NCBI RefSeq assembly: GCF_000194135.1 | Contig: NC_015318.1 | Span: 944,501-1,008,500, forward strand | Direction of reading: 5' to 3' | Source: Hippea maritima DSM 10411 | GTDB lineage: Bacteria; Campylobacterota_A; Desulfurellia; Desulfurellales; Hippeaceae | DNA length: 64,000 bases | Part shown: piece after piece, positions 8,866-16,883 of the stretch | How positions within the stretch are numbered: position 1 is the stretch's first letter | Layout of the letters: each line of letters opens with the position of its first letter | Notes under the pieces: generated by a model | Told to the model about the DNA's origin: nothing | Database searches by the model: none | The model's input: the letters and a program-made list of their open reading frames with translations, nothing else | Position numbers and translations under genes: made by a program

Positions 8866-11389
8866 TGCTCTTAATACATTCCTTTATAAGTCCACAATAA
8901 TGCTTGAACATTTCCATTCCTGTTTTTTCGTCATTTGCTTGAATGCATACATCTAACTGTTCTTTGTATGGATTAGGCATAACAAATATCCAATTTATAC
9001 TATCCTCCCACATTTTTATACCATCTACCGTAGAATATCGCTTGGATTTTGCTATTTCTAAAAATTTCTTCATAACCCTACCTTTTTTAAGCTGGGGACA
9101 CTGAATAGCAAATTCTTTATAGAAGAAATGATTTATACCATTTCCAAGTTGGGAGAGTTTAACATTATGTTTTGCCAGTAACTCCATAAGCTTAAGAGAG
9201 GCAAATAATGCATCTCTATAGAGTGAAAACGACGGAAAAGCACAGTTGCCATCGACTTTTGATATTAAATCAAATTGTTTAAGTTCGTTTATAGTAAAAT
9301 CTGTATACTTACCCCTCTTTATATTCAGATGCTTATAATAGCCATCATTTAAATCGGGTGACCAGGTAGGTAGTAGAACATTGAACTTTCTGCCTCCTGC
9401 AGAAGCTTCTATATCCATAAGCTCAAGCATTACGTTTATACTTTCCATCCTATCCAAAACCCTACCTTTATCATCAATTATTGTCCGTCTTTGGCCGTGC
9501 GGATATATAAGAATACCTAAATCTAAACCTAAGGCTTTTACTATATTCGACACATCATTTTTGGATTTTTTTTCATAATAATCAAGATTTGAAAGCTTTA
9601 TCTCATCAAAATGAGCATTGAGTATTATGTTATCTATCCGAAGATCAGAAAGAACTTTAGGTACAATCTCCTTAGATATACCATACATCAAATCGAAAGC
9701 TACCTTAAGTCTACTCTCGTTTATAACCTTACTATCAATAAGAGACTCTATACTCTCAAAGTAGTTTCTATAGTTTTCTTCTATTACAAGTTCATTATCT
9801 GTTATTCTACCTATATGTGTATGATCAACTCTTCTAAATTCCTCCTTAAAAAATGCTTTATCAACGGCCTTTGAACTTGAGGATTCCAATTTTAATCCAT
9901 GTTCATTAAAGAGCAATATCTCCATACTGGCAGGATCAGATAGATCTCTTTTGAAATAAACACCCCCCATAATGGAATCGTCCGATGCTATGGCGTACCT
10001 TAAAACCGTTGGGGGAACAGCCCTTAAATCTATAACCTGCATGCCTGTAGCTAAAAGACCCCCTACAAATGCCCTTTTTATCATACGGGGAGCCCTATCG
10101 TAATCCCTCCCAACAATTACTTTAGAACCAACAGGAAGCTGAGAGCCAAAAGCCTCTCCTATTTTACAGGCAACATCACAGCTAATTTCCACATTGCTTT
10201 TTCCTATTATCATACCGCTCTCAAATAGAGTGTTCTTATATCTACTACCCCAAATAACATTGTTGTTTACAATAGAGGCTGCATCTATCTTTTTATTAGG
10301 CCATACAACAACATCCTGTTCAAATACACTAAACTGACCAACCTCAACACCTTCAGCCAAAATAACCCCGGCTTTTGCTACAACATTTTTGCCTATTACA
10401 ACGTCGTTACAAACAACAGCATTATCCAAAAAAACGCCTTTCTCTATTTTTACATTACCCCAAATTATCGAATTTCTGATAACACAGTCTGGGCCTATGT
10501 AAGCATTTTTACCTACAACCACATTATTCAGAAGGCAACCTTTTTCTATTCTTGCACCATCGCCGATCATTGCCTTTTCTACAATCCTAACGTTTTCACT
10601 AATGAAAGCATCACCATCTAAATAAAGCTCACCCTCGGCCTGCTCAATCCCTCTGCCTTCTATCTCAAAATTAAGTCTATTTAAAAATATATCCTTATGA
10701 ACATTTCTATAACTATCAGGATTGCCAACATCACGCCAATAACCATCTAAATTATATCCCATTATTTCAATACCCTCTCTCATAAGCAAAGGAAATAAAT
10801 CCTTTGCAAAATCAAAAGAGCCCTTTGGCGGTATATAGTCAAGTATCTCAGGTTCTATCACATATATCCCTGTATTTATCGTATCACTTATAACCTCACC
10901 CCAAGTAGGTTTTTCAACAAATTTTTCAATTTTGCCACTTTCATCAGTTATTACAACTCCAAACTGTAGGGGGTTCTCAACCGAGGTTAATCCTATAGTT
11001 ATCTTGGAGCTTTTTTTCTTGTGGAAGCTCAAGATATTACTTAAGTTAAAATCAGTTACAACATCGCCACTAAGAACGATAAAAGGCTCATTTAAAAATT
11101 CCTTTGCTTGCCTTACAGCACCAGCCGTTCCATAATCACCATCGGGTAAAACATAATGAATATTAACATTCCAATCAGAACCATCCTTAAAATAGTTTCT
11201 TATAACTTCCGGCTTAAAATACAAAAGAACTACAACATCGTTTATCCCTAAGGATATGATTTTTTTAAGCACATACTCCATCATTGGCCGGTTGAAAATA
11301 GGAAGCATAGGTTTAGGAGTTGAATGGGTAAGAGGTTGCATTCTAGTACCAAAGCCACCGGCCATTATAACGGCTTTCATCTTTTGCAT
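8858..11389 (-). CDS. NDP-sugar pyrophosphorylase fused to phosphomannomutase-like domain
   Basis: An 843-residue fusion. Residues 4-235 are a nucleotidyltransferase (GGFGTRMQPLTHSTPKPM). Residues 255-380 are a left-handed beta-helix of hexapeptide repeats. Residues 390-840 resemble phosphoglucomutase/phosphomannomutase. The mutase part looks inactive: the catalytic-serine loop reads GRDYDRAPR (427-435) with no Ser, and the metal loop, normally DGDGDR, reads IYPHGQR (628-634). The ATG at 11387-11389 follows AGAGGT with 7-base spacing and is the first gene of the glycogen operon. It probably makes the nucleotide sugar for the synthases. It could instead make GDP-mannose, the name usually given to this family. 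Confidence 0.85.
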   Translation of the reverse strand: MQKMKAVIMAGGFGTRMQPLTHSTPKPMLPIFNRPMMEYVLKKIISLGINDVVVLLYFKPEVIRNYFKDGSDWNVNIHYVLPDGDYGTAGAVRQAKEFLNEPFIVLSGDVVTDFNLSNILSFHKKKSSKITIGLTSVENPLQFGVVITDESGKIEKFVEKPTWGEVISDTINTGIYVIEPEILDYIPPKGSFDFAKDLFPLLMREGIEIMGYNLDGYWRDVGNPDSYRNVHKDIFLNRLNFEIEGRGIEQAEGELYLDGDAFISENVRIVEKAMIGDGARIEKGCLLNNVVVGKNAYIGPDCVIRNSIIWGNVKIEKGVFLDNAVVCNDVVIGKNVVAKAGVILAEGVEVGQFSVFEQDVVVWPNKKIDAASIVNNNVIWGSRYKNTLFESGMIIGKSNVEISCDVACKIGEAFGSQLPVGSKVIVGRDYDRAPRMIKRAFVGGLLATGMQVIDLRAVPPTVLRYAIASDDSIMGGVYFKRDLSDPASMEILLFNEHGLKLESSSSKAVDKAFFKEEFRRVDHTHIGRITDNELVIEENYRNYFESIESLIDSKVINESRLKVAFDLMYGISKEIVPKVLSDLRIDNIILNAHFDEIKLSNLDYYEKKSKNDVSNIVKALGLDLGILIYPHGQRRTIIDDKGRVLDRMESINVMLELMDIEASAGGRKFNVLLPTWSPDLNDGYYKHLNIKRGKYTDFTINELKQFDLISKVDGNCAFPSFSLYRDALFASLKLMELLAKHNVKLSQLGNGINHFFYKEFAIQCPQLKKGRVMKKFLEIAKSKRYSTVDGIKMWEDSINWIFVMPNPYKEQLDVCIQANDEKTGMEMFKHYCGLIKECIKSNG

Positions 11390-11424
11390 ATATCATACCT
11401 CTTTTATTTTCCAGTATTAATATC

Positions 11425-11452
11425 AAAATACATCTTTTATATTACTTGTCAA
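11425..11452 (-). promoter_or_regulatory. Sigma-70-like promoter of the glycogen operon
   Basis: Read on the minus strand, TTGACA (11452-11447) is followed after 16 bases by TATTTT (11430-11425), about 35 bases before the first codon of the fusion gene at 11389. The -35 box is a perfect match and the -10 box a fair one. It is the only good candidate in the divergent intergenic region for the leftward genes. Confidence 0.55.
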
Positions 11453-11512
11453 GTTAATTTAAAAAAACTTCTGTTTTATATGTGTGTGATACAATTAAAA
11501 TGAATAAAAATT

Positions 11513-11541
11513 TTGCCTTTTTATGTTAAAAATTATATAAT
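11513..11541 (+). promoter_or_regulatory. Promoter for the 11.6-kb secreted protein gene
   Basis: TTGCCT (11513-11518) and a perfect TATAAT (11536-11541) are separated by 17 bases and face right. This leaves an untranslated leader of roughly 95 bases before the ATG at 11642. The -10 box sits inside the palindrome AATTATATAATT. I see no clear riboswitch fold in the leader. Confidence 0.5.
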
Positions 11542-11641
11542 TATTCAAGATAAATCATTTAAGGGATATAAAAATTAAGGGCTCTGGTGTATATCATGAT
11601 GTTGAACTATTTTTTACAAAATATTTGTAGGAGGCGTTGAG

Positions 11642-12451
11642 ATGAGAAAGGTTTCTTTAGTTTTACTGATTTTTATATTTTTTGGACTAAACTCCTTTGC
11701 CTATCAAAACTACCACGTACCTAAAACATTACCGGAAGGGTTAAAGAAATCAACGAACATTCCAAAATTTGGAATCTTAAGATTTGATAAGCTCAAGATA
11801 GCTACATCTCCTTCAGGTGTTTGGAGATGGCAAGCTACTATCACAAATGTAGGCACTGCACCTATTGATGGGAGAAGTTTCACCCTCCAGGGCTATTCTC
11901 AAGAAATCGGCTCTAATGCATGGAAACCAGCATCTGGTTCTATACTTAAGACAGGATATATTCAACCACATCAAACGGTAACAGTCACAAATGAATGGGT
12001 GAGGTGCTGTCATACAAATAAGTTAAAGGTTGTTCTCTTTGGCAAAAACAACAGAGTTATAGCTTATAAAATAATACCTCGCCTGTCTTTATCCTACATG
12101 AACACACCGTTCAATGTAAAAATAACAAGAATAGAATGGAATAACACAAACAAAACCTGGAGGGTTACTTTAAAAAATCCAACAGATTACACACTATACA
12201 TGTTTGTTCAAGGTTATGTATATTCAACCTCAGGCACTCAAAAAACACCTGCAGGTGGAACAAGCATCATGCTTCATCCACACTATACAGCTACAACAAA
12301 CTGGGTACATGCACCCCAAAGCACACAAAATGGCGCCTACTTAGAGGTTCATGAATGGTACCATTCAAAATGCAGTCAGGACAGCGATGTAAGAAAATGT
12401 GGTTTTGAAAAAAAATACATAATTCAGGTGCCAAATAGTAAAAATTTTTAA
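11642..12451 (+). CDS. Secreted protein of unknown function
   Basis: A 269-residue protein that I do not recognise as a named family. It begins with a clear signal peptide (basic MRK, hydrophobic core, cleavage likely after the Ala near residue 20). The mature part looks like two similar-sized beta-rich modules of about 110 residues (VWRWQATITNVGTAPIDG near 60; KTWRVTLKNPTDYTLY near 175). The pattern of transitions resembles Ig-like or CARDB-like folds. It has a CC pair at about residue 120 and two more Cys near the C-terminus, possible disulphides in the envelope. AGGAGG lies 7 bases before the ATG. It stands alone with its own promoter and terminator. Confidence 0.8.
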   Translation: MRKVSLVLLIFIFFGLNSFAYQNYHVPKTLPEGLKKSTNIPKFGILRFDKLKIATSPSGVWRWQATITNVGTAPIDGRSFTLQGYSQEIGSNAWKPASGSILKTGYIQPHQTVTVTNEWVRCCHTNKLKVVLFGKNNRVIAYKIIPRLSLSYMNTPFNVKITRIEWNNTNKTWRVTLKNPTDYTLYMFVQGYVYSTSGTQKTPAGGTSIMLHPHYTATTNWVHAPQSTQNGAYLEVHEWYHSKCSQDSDVRKCGFEKKYIIQVPNSKNF

Positions 12452-12469
12452 TTTAAATTAAGCTACACA

Positions 12470-12496
12470 GAGGGGGATGATTTCCCCTCCTTTTTT
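12470..12496 (+). terminator. Rho-independent terminator
   Basis: GAGGGGGA (12470-12477), loop TGAT, TTCCCCTC (12482-12489), one C, then six T. The stem has 8 pairs with one G-T wobble. It lies 18 bases after the stop of the secreted protein gene and ends that single-gene transcript. Confidence 0.85.
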
Positions 12497-12552
12497 ATTT
12501 CTTACATTCAACCAAAAAATAACAGATTGTATTATATAAGCTTGTTAGTCCT

Positions 12553-12563
12553 TGTTTGGTTTA
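12553..12563. repeat. Left copy of 11-bp direct repeat flanking the IS nest
   Basis: TGTTTGGTTTA occurs here and at 17166-17176, just outside the inverted repeats of the IS481-like element. It is the best candidate for a target-site duplication. Its distance to the inverted repeat differs on the two sides (7 versus 9 bases), so the assignment is tentative. Confidence 0.45.
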
Positions 12564-12570
12564 GGTAAGT

Positions 12571-12592
12571 GGTCCACACATACTTACCACCT
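12571..12592. repeat. Left inverted repeat of the IS481-like element
   Basis: This 22-base sequence, starting GGTCCACACATACTTACC, is the reverse complement of 17135-17156 with one mismatch. It also lies within the reading frame of the C-terminal transposase fragment. Confidence 0.75.
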
Positions 12593-12833
12593 CTACTAAA
12601 TATATACAGGTTCACAAACTTACTCAACCATTCATAAGGGTAGCCTGCTACCCTTATGATATCTTCCAGTAGTAAGGTTGGAAACCTTACTATGTTTTCA
12701 GATATCATAGCTTTTGTTGATTTCAGTTTCTCAAAAGGCGTTAGGCCGTTCATGTCTATGCCATAGTGAGGCCTTACTGTATTCCATGTATCCTGCCATT
12801 GTTGAGCTTTGAGCAAGAACTCAGCGTCATTCC

Positions 12834-12885
12834 TGTTAAAGCTACAATAAACTCCCCACCAAAAGGGCTTATAAATTCCCCACCC
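12834..12885. repeat. IS21 left-end multiple repeats
   Basis: The terminal repeat (12834-12860, ending CTCCCCACC) is followed by an internal one, AAATTCCCCACCC (12873-12885). Both have inverted counterparts at the right end. Arrays of this kind are IstA binding sites in IS21-family elements. Confidence 0.7.
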
Positions 12886-12948
12886 TTTTGGTAGCATGCC
12901 CTAATCTTTTTAAAAGATGGAGGGTAAATAAAATTGTTGGGGGTTTGT

Positions 12949-13848
12949 ATGTATTACTCGGTAAAAGCACTACTGAGTATTGGGAAAAATGTCTCACAGA
13001 TTGCAAGAGAGCTAAAGATTGACAGGAAAACAGTCAGAAAGATTAAGAAAAAGGTAGAAAGTGGGGAGATTGAAACACCCACCATCAAAAGGAAAAGTAT
13101 CCTTGATCCATACAAGGATGAAATCATTGAGTATTTAAAAAGTGGTCTCTCCGCTGTTTTAATCCACCAGAAGTTAAAAGAAAAGCATAGTCTAAATGTA
13201 AGCTATAGCTCTGTGAAACGCTACATCAGGAAGCTAAAGCCAGGTGAGCCCTTCATCCCCTTAATAAGCCCACCTGGCCAAGAAGCCCAAGTAGATTTCG
13301 GCTATGCCGGTTATTTCTATAATAGCAGAAGAAAAAAGAAAGTAAAGTACTGGATATTCTCAATGGTTTTGTCCTATTCGAGGTACAGATACTATGAGCT
13401 TGTGGATAACCAAAGTATACCGACATTCATAAACTGCCATATCAATGCATTTGAATATTTCTCTGGTGCACCAAAGGCTATAAAGATAGACAACCTAAAA
13501 AGCGGTGTATTGCATGTTAACTTCTATGAGCCTGAAATTCAGCATGAATATGCAAGGATGCTTGAGTATTACAACTCCTCTGCTGTTGCCTGTAGGGTGA
13601 GAAAACCAAATGAGAAGGGCAAGGTAGAATCCAGCATAAAATACATAAAGAACAACTTTCTAAAAAGCATAAGAGCGGAAGGAATAGAAGACATAGACAC
13701 AGTCAAAGAGAAGCTTTTATTCTGGCAGGACAACATCTGTAATGCAAAGCTACACGGCACAACAAGAAAAATACCGAAGGATGAGTTTCTCAATGTAGAA
13801 AAGGAAAAACTCAACAGATTGCCAGATAGAAGATATGGAGACATCCCC
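12949..13848 (+). pseudogene. istA: istA transposase, 5' part (interrupted by IS256-type element)
   Basis: About 300 residues of an IS21 IstA. An N-terminal HTH (VSQIARELKIDRKTVRKI) is followed by the DDE integrase core: Asp116 in EAQVDFG, Asp181 in IKIDNLKSG and Glu227 in EKGKVESS, counted from the ATG at 12949. All three catalytic residues are present. The frame ends at a TAA formed at the junction with the inserted IS256-family element, after RRYGDIP. The C-terminal part resumes at about 15201 in frame with KYFKSQTYD, which is where a normal IstA would continue. Confidence 0.85.
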
Positions 13849-13850
13849 TA

Positions 13851-15204
13851 ATTTTTGTGTCTCTCTCATCATACCAAATCCCTCCTCACTCTTCAACTCC
13901 CTTCCCAAACTTAGCAACAAACATCTGATTCAGTTCATATCTTTTAGCCTTAATCAGAGGATTAACATTCCAGGTTTTGTGTAATTTATCTGTTGCAATG
14001 AAAAGGGCAACATTTAGGATATCCATGGACTGGAAGAACCCTCCTTTCTTTAGCCTTTGTTTTTCAAAGGATGAATGTACAGATTCAACAGTGTTTGTTG
14101 AATTGATGTACTTTCTTATTACCTCAGGGTACTTTAAGAAGGCAAGGAGTTCTTCTTTTCTTGAGTCTAAATATTTGGTGTAGGTCTTGTATTGGTCTTT
14201 GAATCTGTCAATTATCTCTGTTTTGAAAATCTCTATCCCTTTTTCAAAGGTATCACAGGAGTATTTAATCTCCTTGAGCTTTTTGTTCACATATGAGGCA
14301 TCCTCCTTTTTCATATGCTTGTATACGTTTCTTGATGCATGAACTGTGCATTTCTGAATATCCGAGTAAGGAAAGAAGGCTCTTATTGCCTCTGAGATTC
14401 CGTTGAAATCATCACAGATGAACATTAAGACCCTTTTCATTCCCCTGTTGATTAAATCCTGGAATACTTCCATCCAGGTGGATCTGTTCTCACTACCAAA
14501 GAATGAGTAATATCCAAGGAGTGTTTTTTGAGCATTTGTGTCTATCCCTACAACAGTGTAAACGACAGCTCTCTTTACCCTTTTATCCTTTTCATCCTTT
14601 ACCATACAGTGATAGGCGTCTATGTATAGAAAATAGTAGTTTTCCTGAAGTTCTTTGGATTTAAATTCAAGCATCTGTGTCTTTATGTATTCAAATATCT
14701 CATCGTATGCTTTTTCACTAAAATCCAGTCCTCTCAATTTCATCTTGTGCACGATTTCCTGTTTTGAGTCTCCATTGATTAGGAAGGAGAAGATTAAATC
14801 CTCAAAGCTTTCATCATACCTTTGATATTTGGGAGGGAGAAGATGAGAGCGGAAGTTTCCGCTCCTTGTTCTTGGGACATCCAAATTCAGTTTACCAAGG
14901 CCTGTGTTTAGGCTCCTTTTGTAGGTTCCATTGCCTTTGTCTTCTGGGTTCTCAAGTAAGTACTCGTATCTTTCCTTACCCATTATCTCAATAAGTAGTC
15001 CTTCCATTAGGGTGGCCAGTTTATTCTTTCCGTATTCATCCAACTCCTTTACTACATCCATATCCATGTTTGAGATTATCTCCTTAAGCATCTTTCTGTT
15101 CATATCTTAAAGCTCCTCCATACTTAGCCTAATTTCAGAGTTCATTAGAACAGTTCATTAAACCCCACTCCATTTTAGTAGGTTTGTGGGGGAGACACAA
15201 AAAT
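13851..15204 (-). mobile_element. IS256-family insertion sequence inside istA
   Basis: The innermost layer, about 1354 bases long. The 13-base sequence ATTTTTGTGTCTC (13851-13863) is repeated inverted at 15192-15204. It carries one complete transposase gene on the minus strand. No clean 8-9 bp target duplication is visible outside these repeats, so either the true ends lie a few bases away or the flanks have changed since insertion. Confidence 0.75.
13886..15103 (-). CDS. IS256-family (mutator type) transposase
   Basis: An apparently intact 405-residue transposase of the IS256/Mutator family. It carries the DDE triad: Asp162 in LYIDAYH, Asp231/232 in CDDFNGI and Glu340 in NTVESVH. It also has the family Cys/His pair in KCTVHASRN (252, 255). 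The ATG at 15101-15103 follows a GGAGGAG sequence. This is the only full-length DDE transposase in the nest, so this layer may still be mobile. Confidence 0.93.
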   Translation of the reverse strand: MNRKMLKEIISNMDMDVVKELDEYGKNKLATLMEGLLIEIMGKERYEYLLENPEDKGNGTYKRSLNTGLGKLNLDVPRTRSGNFRSHLLPPKYQRYDESFEDLIFSFLINGDSKQEIVHKMKLRGLDFSEKAYDEIFEYIKTQMLEFKSKELQENYYFLYIDAYHCMVKDEKDKRVKRAVVYTVVGIDTNAQKTLLGYYSFFGSENRSTWMEVFQDLINRGMKRVLMFICDDFNGISEAIRAFFPYSDIQKCTVHASRNVYKHMKKEDASYVNKKLKEIKYSCDTFEKGIEIFKTEIIDRFKDQYKTYTKYLDSRKEELLAFLKYPEVIRKYINSTNTVESVHSSFEKQRLKKGGFFQSMDILNVALFIATDKLHKTWNVNPLIKAKRYELNQMFVAKFGKGVEE

Positions 15205-15806
15205 ATTTTAAGTCCCAGACCTACGATATTGCAAAAAGAACTGTAAACACCTACTCCCACATCTATTACAGGTACAACTACTACTCTGTGCCTGAAAAAT
15301 ACATATCAGAAAAGCTCAATATTAGGTCAAATGGAAATATAATGGAGATCTATGATTCATCGTTCAACTTAATAGCCACACATGAGCTTTCTCAATTAAA
15401 GGGTGAGTTCATAACAAAGGAAAGCCATAAACCCAAGATGAAGAAAAATCCCACAGATTCAGAATACACCACCATGACGCTTGATATAGGTGAAAGCGCC
15501 TACCTGTTCTATAAAAGGCTAAGAAAAGAGAAACCTGCCTCATATCACAGGGTAATGAGAGGTGTAATGTCTCTTTCAAAGGGATACCCCAAAGAGACAA
15601 TGGAGCTTGCATTCAAAAGGGCAATTGATTTCAACTGCATAAGCTATTCCTCTTTAAAAAGCATACTGAAGAATGAGCTCTACAACATTCCCTACGACAA
15701 ACCAGACTCACCCATAGCCTTAGGTTTTTATAACCCACTAAGAGCTTACGATGAAATGACAGATATAAAAGCAGATATGAAAACAGACATTATGAGTGGT
15801 GAGTGA
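15201..15806 (+). pseudogene. istA: istA transposase, 3' part
   Basis: About 200 residues forming the C-terminal part of IstA, beginning at KYFKSQTYD just after the IS256-type element and including the typical YRYNYYSVP stretch. It ends at a TGA (15804-15806) beside the istB start. The apparent GTG start at 15186 lies in IS256-end sequence and is an accident. Joined to the 5' part it would give an IstA of about 500 residues, normal for the family. Confidence 0.82.
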
Positions 15807-15807
15807 A

Positions 15808-16590
15808 ATGAAAGGGGTGGAAAATGTAAAAGATATGAAAAACATAGAAAGAAGACTAAAGGAGTTTAAACTCTCTGGCATTGCAAAGACACTTGAGGCA
15901 AGGAACAGGTATGCCATTGATAATAATCTGACATACATAGACTTCTTAAAACTCCTATTAGAGGATGAATACATAAACAGGCAGAGCAACTCATTTAGAA
16001 AAAGACTTACAAAATCAAAGCTTGACACAACAAAGACTTTAGATAGCTATGATTTCACATACCAACCAAAGCTAAACAAGAAAGAACTCTTAGACATTGC
16101 ATCCTGCAGGTTCATAGAGGAGAAGAAAAACATCATATTCATGGGCAATCCTGGAGTTGGTAAAACCCACCTTGCAAATGCGATAGGATTAGAGGCCCTA
16201 AAACAGGGATATAAGGTCTTGTTCATCCATACCAACGATTTAATCCTAAAGCTCATATCTGCAAGGGGAGATGGAACCTACACCTCAATACTGAACCAGA
16301 TTCTATCATCTGACCTTCTGATAATAGATGAAGTAGGCTTTAAAAAGATCCCATCCAACTATGTGGATGAGTTCTTTGAAGTGATAAGGAGAAGATATGA
16401 AAAGGGTTCAATTATAATCACCACTAATAGACCATTTGAGGAGTGGGCTAATATATTTTCAGATGCCGTTTTGGCCTCTGCCATAGTTGATAGACTTGTC
16501 CATCACTGCCATATATTCAAGATAACAGGTGAGAGCTATAGAATTAAACACCTAAAGGAGGCAAAAGATAATCAAAACAGTTTAAATTAA
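15808..16590 (+). CDS. istB: IS21-family ATP-binding helper IstB
   Basis: An intact AAA+ ATPase of about 260 residues that assists IstA in target choice and transposition. Walker A is GNPGVGKTHL and Walker B is LLIIDEVGF; a sensor-like TTNRPFEEW follows. I prefer the ATG at 15808, right after the istA stop; an in-frame GTG at 15796 would give a 12-base overlap with istA. With istA broken, it could serve only in trans with another IS21 copy. Confidence 0.9.
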   Translation: MKGVENVKDMKNIERRLKEFKLSGIAKTLEARNRYAIDNNLTYIDFLKLLLEDEYINRQSNSFRKRLTKSKLDTTKTLDSYDFTYQPKLNKKELLDIASCRFIEEKKNIIFMGNPGVGKTHLANAIGLEALKQGYKVLFIHTNDLILKLISARGDGTYTSILNQILSSDLLIIDEVGFKKIPSNYVDEFFEVIRRRYEKGSIIITTNRPFEEWANIFSDAVLASAIVDRLVHHCHIFKITGESYRIKHLKEAKDNQNSLN

Positions 16591-16599
16591 CAATCCAAG

Positions 16600-16651
16600 G
16601 GGTGGGGAATTTAAATGACCCAAAGGTGGGGAAATTTGGTTGACTTTAACA
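16600..16651. repeat. IS21 right-end multiple repeats
   Basis: GGGTGGGGAATTT (16600-16612) is the exact reverse complement of 12873-12885. The terminal repeat is 16625-16651, ending CTTTAACA. Together with the left end these define the IS21-family element. Confidence 0.7.
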
Positions 16652-16883
16652 CTTCAACAATGAGTTTTTCAAGAGAACAGTCTATCTTTTTTCTTATGTT
16701 CTTTGGTCTTCTTGATAAGTCATTTAGTTCTCCATCCCTTGCCCTTCTCACTGTAGCCCTTGATATGCCAAGTATTCTTGCTGTTTTTGAGACATTGCCG
16801 TTGTTTTTCTCTAAAACCTTTCTGACCAAAATTCTTGCACTTGCAGGGTTTGATTTTCTCAAAGTGTGGTATATACTATCCAT
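16652..16883 (-). pseudogene. N-terminal fragment of IS481-like transposase
   Basis: About 77 residues from the ATG at 16881-16883 up to the IS21 right end. It contains an HTH (NVSKTARILGISRATVRRA) followed by DLSRRPKN, the usual beginning of IS481-type transposases. The open frame then runs a few codons into the IS21 end. Its start codon overlaps the stop of the small upstream ORF (ATGGATAG), suggesting coupled translation in the intact element. The partner C-terminal fragment is at 12532-12833. Confidence 0.75.

Larger units (their letters stand above)
12532..12833 (-). pseudogene. C-terminal fragment of IS481-like transposase
   Basis: About 100 codons reading from the left end of the IS21-family element to a TAA at 12532-12534. 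The translation has the typical C-terminal end of an integrase-core transposase (QQWQDTWNTVRPHYG, then GLTPFEKL). The open frame continues rightward into IS21 sequence, but those codons are not part of the original protein. The matching N-terminal fragment is at 16652-16883. The central catalytic region between the two is absent from the window. Confidence 0.75.
12834..16651 (+). mobile_element. IS21-family insertion sequence carrying istA/istB, interrupted
   Basis: The second layer. The ends start TGTTAAAG and finish CTTTAACA, giving the TG...CA termini usual for IS21. 19 of the 27 terminal bases match as inverted repeats, and a second internal repeat set follows. Subtracting the IS256-family insert leaves about 2.46 kb, a normal IS21 length. 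It encodes istA (split) and istB (intact) on the plus strand. Flanking bases show no matching 4-8 bp target duplication, and the host transposase has lost its centre, so insertion was accompanied or followed by deletion. Confidence 0.8.
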
